Under the pieces are notes generated by a model. The model had not been told where the DNA came from and did no database searches. It saw only the letters and a program-made list of their open reading frames with translations. This document shows, piece by piece, positions 27,601 to 35,168 of a DNA stretch of 64,000 bases (position 1 is the first letter of the stretch; every line of letters begins with the position of its first letter). Source of the stretch: DASQPR01 sp963831705 (GTDB lineage Bacteria > Actinomycetota > Actinomycetes > Mycobacteriales > Micromonosporaceae). The stretch covers positions 62,001-126,000 of the forward strand of contig CAWHRE010000001.1 in assembly GCA_963831705.1 (NCBI GenBank). The letters are read 5' to 3'. The translations under genes and the position numbers were made by a program.

Positions 27601-27687
27601 AAGCTGACGTTGCGTACGTTGTTCTCCCATGCCACCGTCGGTGACCTGGCCACTGTCATCGAGAGCGAGGTTGTCGCGCTCAATTAG
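24604..27687 (+). CDS. NRPS, C-A-T module with altered condensation motif
   Basis: A 1027-residue single-module synthetase: C about 5-435, A about 450-940, T about 950-1020. The C domain starts at once (VSFAQRRMW) and has late motifs FVDTMPVRV and HAPLVQV, but its catalytic motif HHxxxDG reads H-R-I-V-A-D-L at 134-140: the catalytic second His is Arg and the Gly is Leu. The A domain has SGSTGRPKG, NVYGPTETT, the A8 hinge and NGKVDR; its pocket code matches that of the NRPS at 1-2226 (glycine-like). The carrier motif is LGGHSLVAI. There is no thioesterase. The ATG at 24604 has a GGGAAGA ribosome site. It would load glycine; condensation needs testing. Confidence 0.95.
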   Translation: MRNDLYQMPVSFAQRRMWLFEQFSPSGTVDIVACRLTIDGPVDPVVLEAALSAVVARQDALRTTFHTVDGEPVQVVAPPGPTPIRYEDLPTATDADARVSALAGEPFDLETGPLLRALLLRVATDGYELILTTHRIVADLRSIELICAELATAYSALVVGAQPNLPDLPMRYEDVARHVAAPANESYWRDVLDGVPDVITLPTDRPRPPEQAGFAGVVEFDIDIDAATGDGLRAIARDCGGTLDNVLLSAYAVVLSRYSGRTDVLVGLPVDRRIDGTEHLIGPFVDTMPVRVRTDDDPAFATLVERVRATVADGTARRDVPFDRIVEIAGATRALSHAPLVQVSFAVDRTLPPISAGPVTFRPALLDNDVSTDDLALTVRDTGTTVFGRLTYDTELFDAGTVASIVDALIATARAVADDPRIPVSAIVPMTPGTRARILGEWGSGPALTAPDDLVELLLGALNGDAAVIAGDTSLAGPDLVEWSGQIAAALVAAGVGPESMVGLCLPRGVALVPAMLGVWMAGAAYVPLDPGYPAGRLRMMAEDSGIRVVLTQSSLAGLVRGMVGGGVTVVRVDAPDLRNDAPLEPIPVPGEALAYTIFTSGSTGRPKGVAVPRVAVAAMLRAFESTIGMTEDDVWVAVTTLSFDIAVLELLLPLLVGASVVVADAATAADGGLLRRLLQTSGATVLQATPATWRMLGAVGGVPAPVRLRLCGGEAVPPDLVDLLTSDGAAAWNVYGPTETTVWSAAGRIAPSPAPVVVGPPIPGTRLLVLDDDLRLVPPGAVGELYIAGAGMTRGYFGRPDLTAERFLPDPYAEDGGGRMYRTGDLARWRSDGLLDLLGRVDHQVKVRGFRIETGEIEAVLGRHASVAHAVVTAQSGNLVAYVVPREGTADFAALRRHLQGFVPDYMIPAAFVVLDDLPLTPNGKVDRARLPQPEWGDNDTVEYVPPATPMQERLVEMWADLLPDVKQIGIHHNFFALGGHSLVAIRLTSRLQAEYGVKLTLRTLFSHATVGDLATVIESEVVALN

Positions 27688-27773
27688 ACGACTCTCTGCA
27701 ACCTTCCGACGCGGATGGCCGTTTACTGCTTCGACACAACCGGCAGGACGGCAACAGACGAAAGAGGGGGCGT

Positions 27774-28298
27774 ATGTCCGATCGGAGCGCGGAGTTCGAT
27801 GAGCTCTACCGGGCAACGAACCGGCGGCTGTTGCAATACGCGTACGCGATGACGGGTGACCTCGCTGCAGCGCAGGACATCACGCAGGAAGCGTATATCC
27901 GGGCATGGCGGAACTGGTCTCAGGTCGAGTCGTACGAGCGTGCCGACGTCTGGCTTCGGACCGTCGTCACTCGCCTTGTCACCGATCGCTGGCGCCGTCT
28001 CCGTACGTCCCACCGGCACGCCGCCGCTCAGCGGGCCGGATCCGTCCCGGCGCCGTCGGAGGACAGCGTCATGTTGGTCGCGGCGTTGCGACGGCTGCCC
28101 GTACCGCAGCGCCGGGCGATCTGCCTGCACTACCTGCTCGACATGTCGATCGCGGACGTCGCCGTCGAATCCGGCGTCGCCGAGGGCACAGTCAAATCGT
28201 GGCTGTCTCGCGGCCGGACCGCGCTCGCCGAAATCCTCGGGCCCGACACGTTTTCAGTGAAACCTATTCGATCGGAGAAGACCGATGCCCACCTTTGA
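27774..28298 (+). CDS. ECF sigma factor, SigE-like family
   Basis: A 174-residue sigma-70 family protein. Region 2 (about 10-75) holds the typical DITQEAYIRAWRNW helix; region 4 (about 105-165) holds PQRRAICLHYLLDMSIADVA and a helix-turn-helix GVAEGTVKSWLSRGRTAL. It matches the actinobacterial SigE-type ECF group. A strong purine-rich ribosome site (AGAGGGGG) precedes the ATG. Its end overlaps the next gene by 14 bases. It lies 86 bases after the second NRPS on the same strand, so control of the cluster is possible but unproven. Confidence 0.92.
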   Translation: MSDRSAEFDELYRATNRRLLQYAYAMTGDLAAAQDITQEAYIRAWRNWSQVESYERADVWLRTVVTRLVTDRWRRLRTSHRHAAAQRAGSVPAPSEDSVMLVAALRRLPVPQRRAICLHYLLDMSIADVAVESGVAEGTVKSWLSRGRTALAEILGPDTFSVKPIRSEKTDAHL

Positions 28299-29118
28299 TG
28301 ACCTCCTCGGCGCCGTCCGGGACGACTGCGACGCCACAAACCTGGCCGGCTCGGCGGAGTTGCGCCGCCTGGGCTCCCGCCGTACTACTGCACACCGAGC
28401 GCTAGGAGGTACGGCCGTCCTCGTCGTAGCCGGCGGGATCGCCACCGGAGTCGCGTTCTACGGCCCGGGCACTGCGCCGTCGGCACAACCGGGTGCCTCA
28501 CAGCCGGCCCAATACACCACCACGTTCGCGCTGCCGTCGACTCTGCCGTCGATCTGGGATTCGATCGGAAAGTGCTCTGCAGCGCCGGCCACGAATGCGG
28601 CCACGTGCACGTCAACCACACCGCCCGCCACCAGCCCGACGGCCAAGGTGTCGCCGTCCGGGTCCTCGCCGGCCTCGCCGGGAGGCGGCACGAACACGAC
28701 CAGCGGTACCGGATCAAACGCGTGCGCCGTCAAGGACTTCGATGTCGCCGGTGCCACGTTCCAGCAGGATGACGCGTCCGGCATCGTCGGTTTTGACATC
28801 ACGATCAAGTACACCGGTACGAAGTCGTGCAAGCTGACGCAGTCGTCAACGATCTCGTACCTGAGCGGCGGCAAGCGCGTGTCGATCCCGCTGTCCGGAT
28901 CTGCGCCCGGCCTCACGGTCAAGCCGCACAGCCACATCACGACATCGGTGTTCGGACCGAACGACCAGGCGATCAATCCGACGCCGCCGGAGTGCGCACA
29001 ACCGCATGTGTACGCCGGTCTGGACGCCCGGATCGACGGCGGCCAAGCCTCCCTCGGTACGCACACGATCACACTGCCGTGCGGTGGCGCGAAGGCGCTC
29101 CCGTGGTCGGTTTCCTGA
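28285..29118 (+). CDS. Membrane-anchored extracytoplasmic protein, possible anti-sigma partner (DUF4232-like)
   Basis: A 277-residue protein with a short cytoplasmic N-terminus (about 1-38), one membrane helix (GTAVLVVAGGIATGVAFYG, about 43-61), a Pro/Thr/Ser-rich linker to about 145 and a beta-rich external domain with paired Cys that resembles DUF4232. The overlap with the sigma-factor gene and this topology suggest it binds the sigma factor at the membrane, but no canonical zinc-binding anti-sigma motif (HXXXCXXC) is visible in the N-terminus. Confidence 0.72.
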   Translation: MPTFDDLLGAVRDDCDATNLAGSAELRRLGSRRTTAHRALGGTAVLVVAGGIATGVAFYGPGTAPSAQPGASQPAQYTTTFALPSTLPSIWDSIGKCSAAPATNAATCTSTTPPATSPTAKVSPSGSSPASPGGGTNTTSGTGSNACAVKDFDVAGATFQQDDASGIVGFDITIKYTGTKSCKLTQSSTISYLSGGKRVSIPLSGSAPGLTVKPHSHITTSVFGPNDQAINPTPPECAQPHVYAGLDARIDGGQASLGTHTITLPCGGAKALPWSVS

Positions 29119-29131
29119 CGGTATAGCGCCG

Positions 29132-29184
29132 AAAGATCTTGGCAGGTTCCGGTCGATATTTCGTCCAAACTCGCCAAGATCTTT
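29132..29184. terminator. Bidirectional hairpin between convergent genes
   Basis: Arms AAAGATCTTGGC and GCCAAGATCTTT (12 bp, perfect) with a 29-base spacer, placed exactly between the DUF4232-like gene and the minus-strand nucleotidyltransferase gene. T- and A-runs flank both arms, fitting termination from both sides. Confidence 0.65.
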
Positions 29185-29832
29185 TCAGGCTCGACGCGGC
29201 CAGCCGGTGAATCGTCCGCGCACGCGGGCAATGTCCGCCGAGCTCAAGCCATAAACCGCGAAACGCGAATCAGGCGTACGGTCGAGGCGTTCGACGGCCT
29301 CGGCCAATTCCGCGTCGGTCAGGGCAGGATCGGCGCTTCGCGCAAGCGCGAGCAGGTCATCGCGCGAATACCGGTCGAGCAGCGCGGCCACGTCGATCGC
29401 ATCGCGCGGCTCGGCCCGGGTCGCGAACGCCGCGACCTTGGAGCCGGCAAGATCATCCAAATGGAGCACCGGCCCGATCGGCATGTCCACCGGCCGCTCG
29501 GATCGATCAAAGTGTACGAGCTGGATGCGGATCGTCGATGTATCGTCGCTGACCTCGTACTCGACGAGTTCGTCCTCGAGCCCTTCGACGATCGGTGCAT
29601 CCCGCCGGACCGGATCGACGACCAGACCGGCCGCCTCCAGCGCATCGACGATCGGTCGGGTAGCGGCCAGGATGCTGGTCGAGTCGTCGGTGAATAGGTC
29701 GATGTCTTTCGTCGGCCGGCTGACCACGCCGTGTGCGATGAGCGCTTGGCCGCCCGCGAGCGCGAACCCGTACGGGCTGGTCGCGTCGAGTGCCAACCGC
29801 GTCACCTGCGCTTGGAATTCGCCCTCGGACAC
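29185..29832 (-). CDS. AbiEii-like nucleotidyltransferase
   Basis: A 215-residue protein. The nucleotidyltransferase signature is FALAGGQALIAHGVVSRPTKDIDLF (about 22-46), with GG...D-X-D metal ligands, as in AbiEii/MenT-type toxins. HDL-like segment LHLDDLAGSKVAAFATRAEPRDAIDVAAL near 130-160 is also typical of the family. Members transfer NMP to tRNA or other targets and act in toxin-antitoxin or phage-abortive pairs. It follows a 121-residue gene with a 3-bp gap, which is the presumed partner. Confidence 0.8.
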   Translation of the reverse strand: MSEGEFQAQVTRLALDATSPYGFALAGGQALIAHGVVSRPTKDIDLFTDDSTSILAATRPIVDALEAAGLVVDPVRRDAPIVEGLEDELVEYEVSDDTSTIRIQLVHFDRSERPVDMPIGPVLHLDDLAGSKVAAFATRAEPRDAIDVAALLDRYSRDDLLALARSADPALTDAELAEAVERLDRTPDSRFAVYGLSSADIARVRGRFTGWPRRA

Positions 29833-29835
29833 GCG

Positions 29836-30201
29836 CTAGCCGATGAGAATCGCAGCGCCGACCAGGACCGCAGCATCGCGAAGACCAGTGTGCCGCGTCT
29901 CCCACGCCGTCCGGACGGCACGCGGGACGAAGAGCTGCGGCCACACTCGGACGAGCGTCGGGCCATCGAGCCATGTCCGCAGCTCGTCGAGCCGGACAGA
30001 TTCGCGCAGCACGTTCTCGTACATCCAGATGAGTTCGGACGGGTGGTCGAGGTCGAAGCGGTGGTCCTGCCAGAACAGGCGGTTCGGGAGCGTGACGACG
30101 CCTGCGGTCGGGCCTCGAAGTTCGTCGAGATCGGTGATCACGACCGCAGTTCGGCCGGGGCGCGCGTCAGTCGCGCGTCGCACCAGGCCCCGTTCGCTCA
30201 T
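29836..30201 (-). CDS. Putative partner of the AbiEii-like protein
   Basis: A 121-residue protein I do not recognise by family. It contains LPNRLFWQDHRFDLDHPSELIWMYENVLRE, a segment I have seen annotated as hypothetical next to AbiEii-type genes in actinobacteria (memory only). The order, upstream and nearly touching the nucleotidyltransferase, fits an antitoxin. No clear helix-turn-helix is visible. Confidence 0.55.
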   Translation of the reverse strand: MSERGLVRRATDARPGRTAVVITDLDELRGPTAGVVTLPNRLFWQDHRFDLDHPSELIWMYENVLRESVRLDELRTWLDGPTLVRVWPQLFVPRAVRTAWETRHTGLRDAAVLVGAAILIG

Positions 30202-30336
30202 ACGTTCTAGCGTACCTCGTTCCGGACCGGGCGGAAGGGCGGATGCGACCGGTCAGGACGTGGCCTTGCCTCGTCAACAGTTCGGACCAGCCATGCTTGG
30301 CCTCTACTGGATGATGGGCGACCTGGAGTCGGTGGC

Positions 30337-31590
30337 CTACTCCGGAATCGTTTTGACGACGAATTTTCCGGCGGCAAGCCGGACCCTCCGCAGTGCCTCC
30401 GCTGGTGTCGGTCCGGTGGCGGCGGCGCCGAGAACCCGGTCCCAGGAACTGCGCAACTCATTGACGCGGTCTCCCGGCTGAACCATGCAGCCGCTCTGGT
30501 AGACGCCGTCGACGGCGGCGGCCTCGTCGAGTCCCTCGACGGACAGCACCACGCCGGGCGCGACCGCCGGATAGATCACGGCGGCGGCGGCTTCGGCATG
30601 ATCCGGGGCGGCGGGTGCGGGAACCCCGCCCATCATGGCCACGTAGCGGGCCACCAGGTCGATCGGCCACGCGCGTTCGATCAGGTCGACGATGCCGTCG
30701 CCAGGCAGGCGTCCGGCGCACTCGACCAGGTATAGCTCGCCTTGCCGATCGATCCACTCGCAGTGCACGACGCCGGTACGGAGCCCGACGATGTCGACGA
30801 CATCAGCGGTCGCCTTGATCAACGCGTCGGCTTGTTCGGCCGGAATGTCAGCCGGCACCACATGGCCCAATTCGACCGGCCGGTCGCCCTGGTACAGCAG
30901 CTTGCCGGTGACGTTCGCGAAGCCCGACGTGCCCGCCTCGACGACCATCTCCACCGAGAACTCGGTGCCGTCAACGAACTCCTCGACGAGCATGCTGGTC
31001 GGCAGCCCCTCGTACGGCACGTATCCAATCTCTTCTTGATCCAGTGCGCTGTGCCAGGCGTCCGCCGCCGCCTCGCGTGCCCGGATGATCCGGGTGCCGA
31101 CCGAGCCCTGCCGATTCGACGGCTTCACCACGACCGGACCGGGATGCCGATCCATGAAGTCGTGGACCTGTTCCAGGCTCTCCGCGCGTTCGCATTGTGG
31201 GTTCGCAATACCCGCAGCGGCAGTAACCTGCCGCAGGCTGGCCTTGTCCCGCAGCAGCCGGGCGGCTCCCAGCGTGGCGCCCGGCACTCCGAAACGCTCG
31301 GCCAGCCGCGCGGCGAAGACCACGCTGTATTCGACCGCCGGGATCACAGCGCGGACATTCAGATCGCGGTACTGCCGATAAAACACGTCGGCCGTGATGT
31401 CGTCCGTGTAATCCCAGGGAATGCCGGTGATGCCGGTTGTCTCGAGAGCCTTCACGATCGCCGGTCGCTGGATGACTCTCGGATCCTCGACGACCAGCAG
31501 ATCCATGGTCGGAAAGGTCTCGCGCACCTGATCCACCAGGTACCTGACCCAGCTGATCAGGATCACGGTTTCCTTGACCGGTGCACCCAT
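30337..31590 (-). CDS. ATP-grasp ligase (carboxylate-amine ligase type)
   Basis: A 417-residue ATP-grasp enzyme of the biotin-carboxylase/CarB/BL00235-like group. The N-terminal pre-grasp domain (about 1-105) is followed by ATP-binding segments PVVVKPSNRQGSVG near 155, MLVEEFVDGTEFSVE near 200 and the metal-binding LVECAGRLPGDGI near 285. Such enzymes join an amino acid or peptide to an amine through an acyl phosphate. It stands alone between the nucleotidyltransferase pair and the GNAT gene. It is related in type, though not closely in sequence, to the ATP-grasp at 62290. ATG 31590 is preferred because GAGG lies six bases upstream; 31602 is possible. Confidence 0.88.
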   Translation of the reverse strand: MGAPVKETVILISWVRYLVDQVRETFPTMDLLVVEDPRVIQRPAIVKALETTGITGIPWDYTDDITADVFYRQYRDLNVRAVIPAVEYSVVFAARLAERFGVPGATLGAARLLRDKASLRQVTAAAGIANPQCERAESLEQVHDFMDRHPGPVVVKPSNRQGSVGTRIIRAREAAADAWHSALDQEEIGYVPYEGLPTSMLVEEFVDGTEFSVEMVVEAGTSGFANVTGKLLYQGDRPVELGHVVPADIPAEQADALIKATADVVDIVGLRTGVVHCEWIDRQGELYLVECAGRLPGDGIVDLIERAWPIDLVARYVAMMGGVPAPAAPDHAEAAAAVIYPAVAPGVVLSVEGLDEAAAVDGVYQSGCMVQPGDRVNELRSSWDRVLGAAATGPTPAEALRRVRLAAGKFVVKTIPE

Positions 31591-31833
31591 TGCGATCCTC
31601 ATCCCACGGCCGTTGATCGATGTTCGTGCATCGGAGTAGAGCCTAGCGCCTTCGGCGCGTCAGATCGATGCCTGTTGATCAATCTTTTACCCCGGTGACG
31701 TTGCCGGATCGGGCGCGTGACAGTGGCGCATCGCGGACCCCTTGGTCATGCGTTCCGGGGTACCGAGTGATTCGCTCGGAGCGCCCGGTAAAGCGATCGC
31801 GTGCTCACGTCGCGAGCTGTACTCTCGCGTCCC

Positions 31834-32376
31834 GTGACGGAGAACGCGCTGGATATTGCCGGACTACGGATGCGACCTCTGGCCGAGCCGGATGTGCCAA
31901 CGATCGCCGCCGCATTCGCGGAACTCGGCTGGCCCGGCAAGGATGAGCCGCAGTATCGGCGGTACCTGAATGAGCAGGCCACAGGCGTACGGGACGTCAT
32001 CGTCGCGGAGTTGGACGGTGGTTTCGTCGGCTACATCAACGTGGTCTGGACGGCCGGCTACGAGCCGTTTCGCGAAGCGGGCATACCCGAGATCCAGGAC
32101 TTCAACGTGCTGCCGCCGTACCGCCGGAAGGGCATCGGCGGCGCACTGATCGACGCGGCCGAGCAGTTGGTGGCGACGCGATGCTCGGTCGTCGGTTTGG
32201 GCGTCGGGCTGTACTCCGACTACGGCTCGGCCCAGCGCATGTACGCCAAGCGCGGCTACGTGCCGGACGGCCGCGGCATCATGTACGACGGCGAGCCGGT
32301 GGAACCGGGAGATTCGGTCCGGATCGACGACGATGCATGCCTGATGTACACGCGCGAGTTGATCCTGAGGTTATGA
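31834..32376 (+). CDS. GNAT family N-acetyltransferase
   Basis: A 180-residue acetyltransferase. Motif A for acetyl-CoA binding is DFNVLPPYRRKGIGGALIDAAE near 88-110 (R-R-K-G-I-G), and a late LYSDYGSAQRMYAKRGYVPDGRG segment (about 130-150) is typical of GNATs. The substrate is unknown. Its last six codons (E-L-I-L-R-L) lie in the left arm of the palindrome at 32357-32419, so the repeat supplies the protein's C-terminus. The GTG start is a guess between several candidates; no strong ribosome site is visible. Confidence 0.85.
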   Translation: MTENALDIAGLRMRPLAEPDVPTIAAAFAELGWPGKDEPQYRRYLNEQATGVRDVIVAELDGGFVGYINVVWTAGYEPFREAGIPEIQDFNVLPPYRRKGIGGALIDAAEQLVATRCSVVGLGVGLYSDYGSAQRMYAKRGYVPDGRGIMYDGEPVEPGDSVRIDDDACLMYTRELILRL

Positions 32377-32419
32377 GCACGACTCGCCGTCGAAGCGCTA
32401 ACTAACTCCAGGATCAACA
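32357..32419. repeat. 63-bp palindrome, family 1, copy C (diverged)
   Basis: Left arm AGTTGATCCTGAGGTTA and right arm AACTAACTCCAGGATCAACA match the arms of the copies at 6329 and 41068, with the same total length of 63; the loop differs. The left arm lies inside the GNAT coding end. Confidence 0.7.
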
Positions 32420-32449
32420 AGGATGTTGGGGGTCACTAGGCTCAAGCGC

Positions 32450-34078
32450 ATGGGTGATGTGGAGACCGCTGCGGTTCGGATCGTAGATGAAGCGATTGCG
32501 CTTGATCCGTGTGTGGCGGTCGTTGAGTCGTTGACCGACAGCGTTACGGAGCTGACGGACTACGGGCCGGACGGCCACGTCGCACGCGCGGAGGCCGCGC
32601 GCCGGGCACGATCTCGACTCGAAACGCTCACGCCGGTCGACGCTCGGGAAGCGCTGCTTCGCGATCATCTGTTGGAGCGGATGGCGTTCCGGATCGATTT
32701 CCACGAAGCCGGCGAGGATCTACGCGAGCTTCATCCGGGCGTCACGGGTGCGCTGCAGCTCATCGCCCAGACGGTACGGCTGGCGGTCCCCGGCGACTAC
32801 GACCAGGTGCTTCTGCGTATGCGAGCGGTGCCCGACGCGCTGATCGGCGTACAGGCGGGGTTGCGCGTTGCGGCGGAACGTGGCCACATCGCGGCGGCCC
32901 GACAGGTCGATGAATGCATTTTGCGCTGCCCCGGTTGGGTCGCGGACATCAGCGCGATAGTGAAGGAGTACGGCGACGGGCCGCTCGCCCGAGAGCTGGC
33001 CACCGCCGCGTTCAAGGCCGGCGCCGCGTACGCCGGGTTGGAGTCGTTCCTCCGGCGCCTGCGTGCCGACGCTCCGGACGAGGACGCGTTCGGCGAGGAG
33101 CGCTACGGCCTGTGGGTGCGTCGGTATCTGGGCGCCGAACCGGACCTGCGCGACCTGTACGAGTGGGGCTGGGATGAGTTCCACGCGATCGAGACCGAGA
33201 TGCGCCGCGAAGCCGCGATGTTGCTCCCCGGCGGTACGCCGGCCGAGGCCGCCGACTTCCTCGACGGACCGGACGGGCCGGGCAAGCTCGCCGGGCGGGA
33301 CGAATTCCGAGCGTGGTTACAGTCCACGTTGGACACGACGATGGCACGGCTAGATGGCGTACATTTTCGGATTCCGGCCGAGATCCGGACGATCGAGACT
33401 GAGCTGACCAGTAACTCGGGCATCTACCACACGCCGCCGTCGCCGGATCTGTCCCGGCCGGGCCGGGTGACATGGTCGCTGGGCGCGGAACCTCCGTACG
33501 AGATATGGCACGCCTACAGCATCGCGTTTCACGAAGGCGTACCCGGTCATCATTTGCAGTTGGGCCTTGCGGCCCTGCGGGGTGATGCGGTCAGTAGTCG
33601 GTTGGAGATCTTCGGCGGCCGATCCGCGTGCTACGAAGGCTGGGCCCTGTACGCCGAGAGCCTGATGGACGAACTCGGGTACCTCCAGGCACCTGGGTCG
33701 CGCCTCGGATATCTGATGGCGCAGGCGCTGCGCGCGACTCGCGTGATCATCGACATCGGCATGCACCTCGAGCTGCGAATCCCTGCGGGAAGCGGGTTCG
33801 GCGATGACGACGGCGCACGGTGGACGCCCGCGCTCGGCAAGCGCATGCTGACCGAGCGGGCGCTGTTCGGCGGCGAGTACGAACTGGTGCGCTACCTCGG
33901 TCGGCCGGGGCAAGCGCTGTCCTACAAAACCGGTGAGCGGGTCTTCCGGGACGTCCGCGCGGCCGCGATGCAGCGCCCCGGCTTCGACCTAGCCACGTTC
34001 CACGAGCAGGTGCTGGCCGTAGACGCTTGCGGGCTGTCGCATCTGGAGACCGAGCTGATGCGGGTTGTCACGCAATAA
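32450..34078 (+). CDS. DUF885 family metallopeptidase-like protein
   Basis: A 542-residue mostly helical protein of the DUF885 family, related to M3-type zinc peptidases. The zinc site HEGVPGHH starts at His361, with the second Glu expected in ACYEGWALYAE near 395. Family members are poorly studied, and several are thought to cleave small peptides. It has no signal peptide. The ATG at 32450 is taken as start; a longer frame begins 27 bases earlier. The next gene is convergent, only 2 bases away. Confidence 0.85.
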   Translation: MGDVETAAVRIVDEAIALDPCVAVVESLTDSVTELTDYGPDGHVARAEAARRARSRLETLTPVDAREALLRDHLLERMAFRIDFHEAGEDLRELHPGVTGALQLIAQTVRLAVPGDYDQVLLRMRAVPDALIGVQAGLRVAAERGHIAAARQVDECILRCPGWVADISAIVKEYGDGPLARELATAAFKAGAAYAGLESFLRRLRADAPDEDAFGEERYGLWVRRYLGAEPDLRDLYEWGWDEFHAIETEMRREAAMLLPGGTPAEAADFLDGPDGPGKLAGRDEFRAWLQSTLDTTMARLDGVHFRIPAEIRTIETELTSNSGIYHTPPSPDLSRPGRVTWSLGAEPPYEIWHAYSIAFHEGVPGHHLQLGLAALRGDAVSSRLEIFGGRSACYEGWALYAESLMDELGYLQAPGSRLGYLMAQALRATRVIIDIGMHLELRIPAGSGFGDDDGARWTPALGKRMLTERALFGGEYELVRYLGRPGQALSYKTGERVFRDVRAAAMQRPGFDLATFHEQVLAVDACGLSHLETELMRVVTQ

Positions 34079-34080
34079 CG

Positions 34081-34890
34081 TCACGCAACAACGTCGAGGA
34101 ACGTCATCAAGGCGGCGTTGAACGCGGCCGGCTGTTCCAGGTTCGGCATGTGGCCGGCGTTCTCGATCACGACCAGCTTCGATTCCGGCAGACGTTCGTG
34201 CATGTCCTCGGCGTCGCGGACCGGCGTGAACTCGTCGTCCCGCCCGACGATGACCAGAGCCGGTACCGAGACGGTGGCGAGAAGTTCGCGATAGTCGCGC
34301 CGCTCGGCACGACCACGTAACGCGGCCGCCGCTCCCTGCGGAGAAGTGCTGGTCATCATCCCGTACACGTGCTCGGCGACCTCCGGCATCGCGGTCACGT
34401 TGTACGGCGCGAGCATTTTCGCGAGGTTCCCGTCGGCGTACCCGGTCATCCCGTCGCGAAGCAGAACGCCTGCGGTTCGATTGCGAAGCGCCCGACCCTC
34501 TTCATCGTCCGCGCGGGCGAACGTATCAGCGAGCACCAGGCCGCGGATGCGTTCGGGAAACTGGCGGTAGCACTCCATCACGATCTGGCCGCCCATCGAC
34601 AGACCGCCCAGGACGAACGTATCGATGCCGAGATGATCGGCGAGCGCGGCCACGTCGGTAGCGAACGCGTCGAGCAGCGTGACGCTGACCGCCGATGCAG
34701 CGGCCAGCGTGCTCTCGCCGTACCCACGCAGATCTGCGGTCACGACCCGCCATCCGTACGCGGTACCGGCCGTGACCTGCGGCGCCCACATCGATCGGTT
34801 GAACGGATGGCCGTGCACGAGCACGAGCGCCGGCCCGCTTCCGTGGTCGTCGTACCCGATCGTGACCCCATTGATCCCCGCCGTCGTCAT
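34081..34890 (-). CDS. Alpha/beta hydrolase
   Basis: A 269-residue classical alpha/beta hydrolase. The oxyanion motif HGHPFNRSMW lies near 28, the nucleophile elbow GGLSMGG near 95, the acid in GRDDEFTP near 215 and the His in ENAGHMPNLE near 243. It resembles 3-oxoadipate enol-lactonase or proline-iminopeptidase-type enzymes, but the substrate is open. The ATG at 34890 fits the normal N-terminus; a longer frame would cross the sugar-operon regulatory region. It diverges from the transporter operon. Confidence 0.88.
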   Translation of the reverse strand: MTTAGINGVTIGYDDHGSGPALVLVHGHPFNRSMWAPQVTAGTAYGWRVVTADLRGYGESTLAAASAVSVTLLDAFATDVAALADHLGIDTFVLGGLSMGGQIVMECYRQFPERIRGLVLADTFARADDEEGRALRNRTAGVLLRDGMTGYADGNLAKMLAPYNVTAMPEVAEHVYGMMTSTSPQGAAAALRGRAERRDYRELLATVSVPALVIVGRDDEFTPVRDAEDMHERLPESKLVVIENAGHMPNLEQPAAFNAALMTFLDVVA

Positions 34891-34983
34891 GGCTCCCAGC
34901 CTAGGCAACGACAATCGAACAGCAAGATCCAATTCCAGGTAGGTGGTCCCGTGAAACCTGCGGTGGCGCATCGAGTAACGGAA

Positions 34984-34997
34984 TGGGAACGCTCCCA
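34984..34997. promoter_or_regulatory. CebR-like operator 1
   Basis: TGGGAACGCTCCCA differs by one base from TGGGAGCGCTCCCA, the box bound by the LacI-family cellobiose repressor CebR in Streptomyces. It lies 9 bases upstream of a TTGACA -35 box (35006-35011). Confidence 0.75.
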
Positions 34998-35005
34998 CGG
35001 AACTA

Positions 35006-35034
35006 TTGACACTCCCGTAACTTGTCGGCAATCT
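35006..35034 (+). promoter_or_regulatory. Promoter of the Opp-type transporter operon
   Basis: A perfect TTGACA at 35006-35011 lies between the two CebR-like operators. The -10 region after 17 bases (CAATCT) is poor, so the -10 box could be placed slightly differently. Confidence 0.5.
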
Positions 35035-35038
35035 CTCA

Positions 35039-35052
35039 TGGGAGCGCTCCCG
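35039..35052. promoter_or_regulatory. CebR-like operator 2
   Basis: TGGGAGCGCTCCCG matches 13 of 14 bases of the CebR box. It overlaps the expected transcription start, so a bound repressor would block initiation. Confidence 0.78.
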
Positions 35053-35168
35053 CGCACTGGTTGATCCAGTGATGCGCCGAGGACCGCGTCGGACGTGAGA
35101 GGGGATATGCCGATGATCGTCACGCCCACCGATCCCGGGGGCCTTCCTGAGGGAGAGGTGAACGAGCC

